Assembly (NCBI RefSeq): GCF_965638725.1
Contig: NC_134950.1
Location: forward strand, 165,454,853-165,518,852
Length of the DNA: 64,000 nt
Origin: Aptenodytes patagonicus
Lineage: Eukaryota > Chordata > Aves > Sphenisciformes > Spheniscidae
Direction: 5' to 3'
Within the stretch, counting starts at the first letter, position 1. Every line of letters begins with the position of its first letter. Positions 58,573 to 64,000 of this stretch are shown one piece after another. Below the pieces are notes generated by a model that saw only the letters and a program-made list of their open reading frames with translations, was not told where the DNA came from and ran no database searches. The position numbers and the translations under genes are program-made.

Positions 58573-61320
58573 TTGCCCCCTTCATCTCCTATTGCATAGG
58601 TAAACACAACTTCAGCTTGTATAAATTGAGTTTTGGCCTTCCACCTGTTGCTACCAGAGGTGAAAATTCAGGCATGCTATGATGAGCTGCCCCTCCAGCA
58701 GCTCTGCCCGGCTCGTCATCCCTGTCGCCCTGGGACGGTGCAAGAAGGGGCCGAGCTGGGCTGGCTCTGCCAAGAGCGGTGATGGAGCCCGGTGCCAGCT
58801 CACGCTGGCCATGACCGAGCTGTCCCTGACTCGGTCAAGCGGGGACCACATTTCACAGCCAAACAGCCCCACGAGGAGAAGGTGTGCGTGGGTGCTGCAG
58901 GGCTTCGGCTGTGCTCCGGTAACAGGTTGTTTTTTTTTTTTTTGGTAAATGAAGTATTTCTGGCCAGAGGCTGCTGCTTTGAGCTTCAAACAGAAGAAAG
59001 GGACCAATTAAAAAATGAAAGGCACCTGCTAAGGGGTGAACATGGGGCTTGTGCTGCGGTGCTGCAGAGTCAGCATCTCGAGTTCAGTAGGGTGGTGCTG
59101 GGTGAGATGAGCTCAGATTAGCTGAACTCGTGTCCTTAAGGGACTTGGTTACATCCGAACTTGCAATGGACTTGAGAGGTGGTTGGCACGCACACGGCCG
59201 GCTTTGGGGCAAAGCCTCAAATCCCTTTTGGCCGGCTCGCCCGAGTGCTGCCAGGGGGTCAGCATTGCCACGTTTGCAAATCTCAGCACCCCAGGCTGGG
59301 CTTTGCCTTTCTATGCTGCTTTCAGGTCCTGTTTAAAAGGAAGGAGAAAGCATGTCTGAATAGCAGACTCTGCATTCTTCTCTGATTTTACCTTACCATT
59401 CCCCTGCAATATCTTCCCGCCTGGAAGGTGAAACCGTGAGCTGGAAGGAACCGGCTCCTTGCTTGTCAGCGGCGCCAGCATGGCCCGTTTGCTCCCCCGG
59501 AGGCAGAGGACGCTCAGTGCCAGCTCCTGGTCAAAATACATTTGGTTTCTAAATTAAGACGGGGATTCTGCAGAAACACTTGGCACAGGTGAGTTGGTGG
59601 TAAGCATAGGTGGTTTTAAGGGTAAGCAGGTTATTTATACTCCGCCTTGCGTGTCCAGCCTGTGTTCGTACTGCTAAGTCGTTTATGTTTATTTTCTGGA
59701 GGAAGACCTCTGCCATAAATACTCCTCTAACCATCAGTCAGCAGCAAGCGCAGGGTGGCCATAGGGCACAGTGTCCAGCTTGGATGGAGGAGTCTGGCTG
59801 GGGTGGGGGTTTAAATGGGATACAAGCCCTTCCCAAGGACTGTATCCTACACTGTATGGCAACTAAGAGGGAGCAGTGGGCTGGGTGGTGCGGAGACGAG
59901 TGGTCCTGCCCCGAGTTAGAGGTTAGGACATCCACGTGCACACGTGTACGGGTGTCCCCAGCCTCCTTCCTCCATCCCTGGGCAACTTATTTTTAAACAC
60001 TGGAAACATTTTCAGGCTCCTTGGGCAGGGAGCAATCACAGGTTCATGCATATGATAATTTTTTAGCAGGGATTGGTGTGTTTATATGAGCCCTGCTGTG
60101 CTATGGCAATGATCCCACTTGTGAAGTCCCTGGAAAGTACTGTTTAATATACATTTTCCTCCTCGGAACATAGGTATGAACTGGCCATTGGGCACTCAGA
60201 CTAGTAAAAGGGGTTTGGAGGTGTCTCTTGGCTCAGAGGTGGAGGGAAAGGGTTTGGCACGATCTGAAGCCTGCGGGATATTAAAGAAAATCCCCGTCTT
60301 CCCATAAAATGTCTGCAGGGACATTTATCCTCACATTTGTCTTACGGACTCTTCAGTAGGAAAGATATGTGTGTTGATTGCCACAGCCTTGAGGAGGTTT
60401 CTCTTCTTCAACAAATAAACGTAGCACATGTTCAGCTAAAAATATTGCAGGAGGAATCCTTCCTTGGCCACAGCCCCGATATGGGAGAGCAGCTGTGAGT
60501 CGCGGGGATTTTGTTTGTTTTTAAACTTTATCTGTCTTCAAAGTGATGCTGTGGCGGTCGTGGGGCATTAGAGGAGCCAAAGTCCCCGTTGACCTTCTTT
60601 TGCATTCGAGGGTGGACGTGGACTAGGACTTCTTGGCAGCGATTTACAGCGTGGGTTGGAGGAGGCTGTTGGTTTTGTTTGCAGTTACCCGCAAAAGCAG
60701 AACACCTGGAGCTTACTGGGATGAGTTGCACTCGGGGTGGTTGCAGGATGGGGCATCTTTGAGGTTGCTCGCCAATGTGACGATCTGCTGCTGCACAGAG
60801 GTGGAGGGCAAGGAGAGGTGTCTCAGCTTAACTTTTCCTGGGAATCAATCCATGACACGGAACCTTCCTCATCGAGCAAGGCACCCGGTTTGCTGTGTTA
60901 ACAGGTAAAATGTATATTGACCCCGTGAATTGACTGTCTTCCTCAGCTGTGCGTGCCTTTGATCAGTTCACTGCTTTCGAAAAGTCAAACTGCTCCCGTG
61001 CGTCTCTCAGTGGGGTGGGATTTCTTATGTTTGGCTTAACCTTCTACTTCAGGGCCTTTTACCCCTGCAGGTAATTTCAGCTTAGTGTTTCCATTCTTAA
61101 ACCCATAGTGTGGGGTTATTGCTGCCTCAATAGATTCACGGTGTGGGATGGGACTTCCTTGCCGGCTGTATTAACACCGCAGGTGGATGCTGCTGCTCAT
61201 CATCATGAAGGTGCTGGGAAGCTGCACTCAAGGACTGGCATGCCCTGTGCTAGCTGCTCCCACTCCCAGACAGATCACTTTAAATTGTGCCTTATTGCAT
61301 TGTAAAAGCAACCCTCCCCT

Positions 61321-61363
61321 CTTTTTTTTTCTTTTTTTTCTTTTTTTTTCCTTTTTTTTCCTT
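61321..61363 (+). repeat. Pyrimidine repeat, T8-9 blocks separated by C or CC
   Basis: Four blocks of eight or nine T residues are separated by single or double C, giving a period of about 9-10 bases. The complement is an A-rich polypurine tract. Near-helical periodicity of T blocks suggests intrinsic curvature or nucleosome exclusion. Confidence 0.85.
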
Positions 61364-62949
61364 GCATTGCTGGCCAGTCATTCGCCCACCACCCCAAATC
61401 CCAACTGAGACCTGATGCTGAGGGGTAGATGAGGCAGCGAATGTATTCAGCCCGATGATTTCCACATGAGCAGGGCTCTGTGCTGGTGAAAGACGTGAAC
61501 TCATTGCAGAAACCTCCCAAGAACAAAGCATTGGAGAAAGGATCAACCTTATTAGCACATTTAAGGAGAAAGGGGGTTTGTCACTGTTTCAGTTTATGCT
61601 TCAGCACATTAGCGTTGTAAATCTCTTTGTGGAAGGATTGATTAAAAAACTATATTTACTTTCCCCCCTAAAAACCCGGAAAGAAAAAATTAAATCCCCA
61701 GCACACTAGTTTACTGTAAATCTTTTAAACAAAGTTTATGGGGTTTGATGGTTTGAAGCCTCCTGCAGTTAAAATGATTCTTTTTTTTCAAGCGATCTCT
61801 TGGTTTCCCAAGTATTCTTCTGGCCTTTTCACTTGAAAAGGAAAGGCAAACTTTCATGAATTGAGCAGGGGCACTCTTTGAATGAAGCGAGGGTCAGTGC
61901 TTCTCCAGGCTTTTCTTCCCATTGTTTGAAGAATACACAGAGGATGGTAGGAGCAGATGTGCTGCTTCAATCCGGGCTTATTCTGCCCCTAGTACGGATA
62001 TGAGCTGCCTTTGCATTAATTCCTCCGATGGTTACTGCAGTTCAGTCTACGTTACCTAAGGTATTGAGGCTGTTCGTAAGCATAGGACAAGGCTCTTGGG
62101 ATGAAGAGTTGGTGCTTTACATTGACACCGTCCCATTTAAAAACAACAACAACAAAAAGATGAAAAATATCAGTAGAAGGAAAAATCAGCGGCAATCTTT
62201 CGGTTCTGTGATTTGTTGCGGGATGTATACGCTGCACTTGCGACCCCTCGTAGAGGTGCATCTGCCATGCAGTCCCGCCGCAGCTGGGAGCGGCAAACTT
62301 AGCCAGCTGTGTTAGTGATGGAGGGTGAACTGATGCAGCGTCCAGCCATTGATTGCTGAATATGAAATGTTGTCTGTAATAGTACCTGCTGCTGGGATTT
62401 AATTCCAGGAAAAAAAAAATGTGGAAGGTGAAGGAGATACACTTATTTTAAATGCAATGTGAACGATTTATCTCTATTTCATAATATATGGAAAGATTAG
62501 CCATGCTTTGAGCACTAGACTACTAATAGCTTTTGTTTGGCCAGTGACTCTCAATTTAACAATGCTATAAATGAAATGGAGAATGGGCGCTCATGGTCAC
62601 GAATGTTTTAATGTTAACGGTAGAAAAGTATGTTTTTTATGAGGGTAGAGGTTAAGCAGTCTGGCTTTGGAGCAGAGATGCTGCATTAATTAAAGGCAGC
62701 CAGAAACCTGGCAGATCTTTTGCTTTTGGGGGGGAAATCCTGCAAACAGGGGCTTGCTTCTGACTATTCAAATTGACATGAAAATCTCTGCCTTGTGTTA
62801 GTGACAGACGTGGCATTCTCAGTGGGGCTCTGTCCCGTCATGGAAATACTGTTATGTTACTGCATGTTACTAGCTGGGTTCCTGCTGTTACGGTATCTTT
62901 TAGGGTAGGATTTGTCTCGTGGGCACACATCGCTGCAACCACTGCTTCA

Positions 62950-62989
62950 AGGACAGTATCTCTTTCACGAGGACCGTATCTCTTTCACC
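62950..62989 (+). repeat. 20-bp tandem duplication
   Basis: Copies at 62950-62969 and 62970-62989 share AGGAC.GTATCTCTTTCAC and differ at two positions. Confidence 0.85.
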
Positions 62990-64000
62990 TTCTGAATCTC
63001 TCATCCTCTTGAAACAGAGCAATTGTTCAGTGGAGAATGTAAAGTACATCCTCATCCCTACTCGCCACTAATGATGGAGGCGGTTTGTTTTGGTTGGGGA
63101 AAAAAAAAATATAAAATACATATAATTACTCATCTATTCATCTCCCTTTCTGTCCCATTCTCTTACCTTGTTCATGCATGCGTGTGGGATGCGGTTTACC
63201 CAGGGGAGAGGGCAGAGCTGGGCTCAGGTCTGTGCAACGTGAGGCAGCTGTGGGAGATCGTGCTTGTGTGAGCGATGGCTCCAAAGAAGCAGGTCGTGGC
63301 CCGCTTGTCCCCTTGTAGCGGGCAAGGAGCGATCTTCACCCCATGAAATGCCCATGTGGAAAATCTGTGACACGTGTCCCTCTTCTCCAGAGGGGGATAT
63401 ACTGGGAAGAAATCCTGGTCTGCTCTGCTGGAGCTGTCTTTGCTGCAGCCCCCTCCTAATTCAGCCTCATCTGGAGGAAATTACTGGTTTGCACCTGATT
63501 CATTATCAAAAAATATCCACTCGTGATGAGGCTGGATTAACCATGACATTTTACAAGGCCAGCTGGGAGAAATGCTTTGTGATAAAGTGAAGCTAGTTTG
63601 TACCTGAGCCATGTGCTTTACTCTCTAAAATGTCTCATTTTTGGAGGGCAGGATACGTATTTCTCACTTTCTTTCTGAGAAGTAAATTTTAAAAACAGGG
63701 CTAAACTGCAACCAGTCAAACTTACTCCATCCCCTGGTCAAACAGAGTTGGAGAGATGCTATCTTCAGCAGGATTTATGATGCACTTGTGTGCTTGAAAG
63801 ATGCTATGTGATACCCAGCCATGGGTTGACCATTCAGGGAAGCAGTCGGATGACAAAAGGAGTCACCCAGCAGAAGCTTAGTGCGATGGGCTTGAGATTT
63901 TGTAGACGTTAAGGTTGTTGAAGAGGACTGTGATGCACTAATTTAACCTTCTACGTAGCACGGACAGAGGAACTCTATCTTCTGATACCCACTGCCTGTC

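Larger units (their letters stand above)
7007..64000 (+). other. Intron 1 of the ACVR2B-like gene (runs off the window)
   Basis: From the exon 1 donor to the window end I found no acceptor followed by sequence encoding the ACVR2B cysteine-rich ligand-binding domain, the membrane segment or kinase motifs. The open frames longer than 60 codons were read for such motifs. Shorter exons lacking a start codon were looked for only by eye, so a miss is possible. The region has the texture of an avian intron: few transposons, many short A, T, C and T/G tracts, and scattered AT-rich patches. A nested or antisense non-coding gene cannot be excluded. Confidence 0.6.
49986..64000. other. Intronic sequence to window end, no exon recognised
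   Basis: Includes the TAATTA cluster, the three-copy minisatellite, three short tandem duplications, microsatellites and a T-rich repeat. The longest frame, 57543-58136 plus (197 codons), has no recognisable family and no supporting splice context. I saw no ACVR2B exon 2 before the window ends. Confidence 0.5.

Noticed and set aside
7007-64000. CRISPR-like or phased direct repeats suggesting a defence or regulatory array
   Set aside because: The only tandem arrays are a three-copy minisatellite and two-copy duplications; none has regularly spaced unique spacers.

Overview
The window is vertebrate nuclear DNA, almost certainly from a bird. Three things point to this. A 5'-truncated CR1 non-LTR retrotransposon with the avian-type tail lies on the minus strand at about 35571-36582. 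There is one large CpG island with extreme G/C homopolymers. The remainder is moderately AT-rich, repeat-poor, intron-like sequence. I see no bacterial operon, CRISPR array, rRNA or tRNA gene, and none of the long open frames outside the CR1 and exon 1 reads like a known protein.

Layout. Positions 1-5459 are upstream intergenic or distal regulatory sequence with a small isolated CpG-rich patch at 3715-4080. Positions 5460-8760 are a large CpG island. Within it, the start codon at 6955 opens a 52-nt coding segment for a signal peptide (MIASWLTFALLCGTFCA plus one base of a Gly codon). It ends at a perfect CAG|GTAAGT donor at 7006/7007. The peptide and the phase-1 junction match what I remember of exon 1 of ACVR2B (activin receptor type 2B), so the island is most likely the ACVR2B promoter, leader and first exon. 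I found no ACVR2B exon 2 (extracellular cysteine-rich domain) or kinase exon downstream. Positions 7007-64000 are therefore read as first intron, at least 57 kb long, unless an unrecognised gene is nested in it.

The intron holds the CR1 copy, one good and one weaker relic of ancient MIR/CORE-type SINEs (49805-49985 plus, 12960-13110 minus), a three-copy 41-42 bp minisatellite (51577-51701), several short tandem duplications, microsatellites, and a few patches that may be conserved regulatory elements. These patches are the 29-bp homeodomain-site duplication at 43885-43932, the three TAATTA sites spaced exactly 12 bp apart at 50455-50484, and a two-strand open block at 41943-42521.

I do not see a new multi-gene system. 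The most unusual material is physical: the CpG island carries opposed C20/G19 and G18/C23 homopolymers, a Z-DNA-type alternating tract, several G-quadruplex motifs, opposed (TCC)7/(GGA)9 tracts and an A/T hairpin, all within about 2.8 kb around the start of a TGF-beta-family receptor gene. All motif counts were made by eye, and no database search was run.
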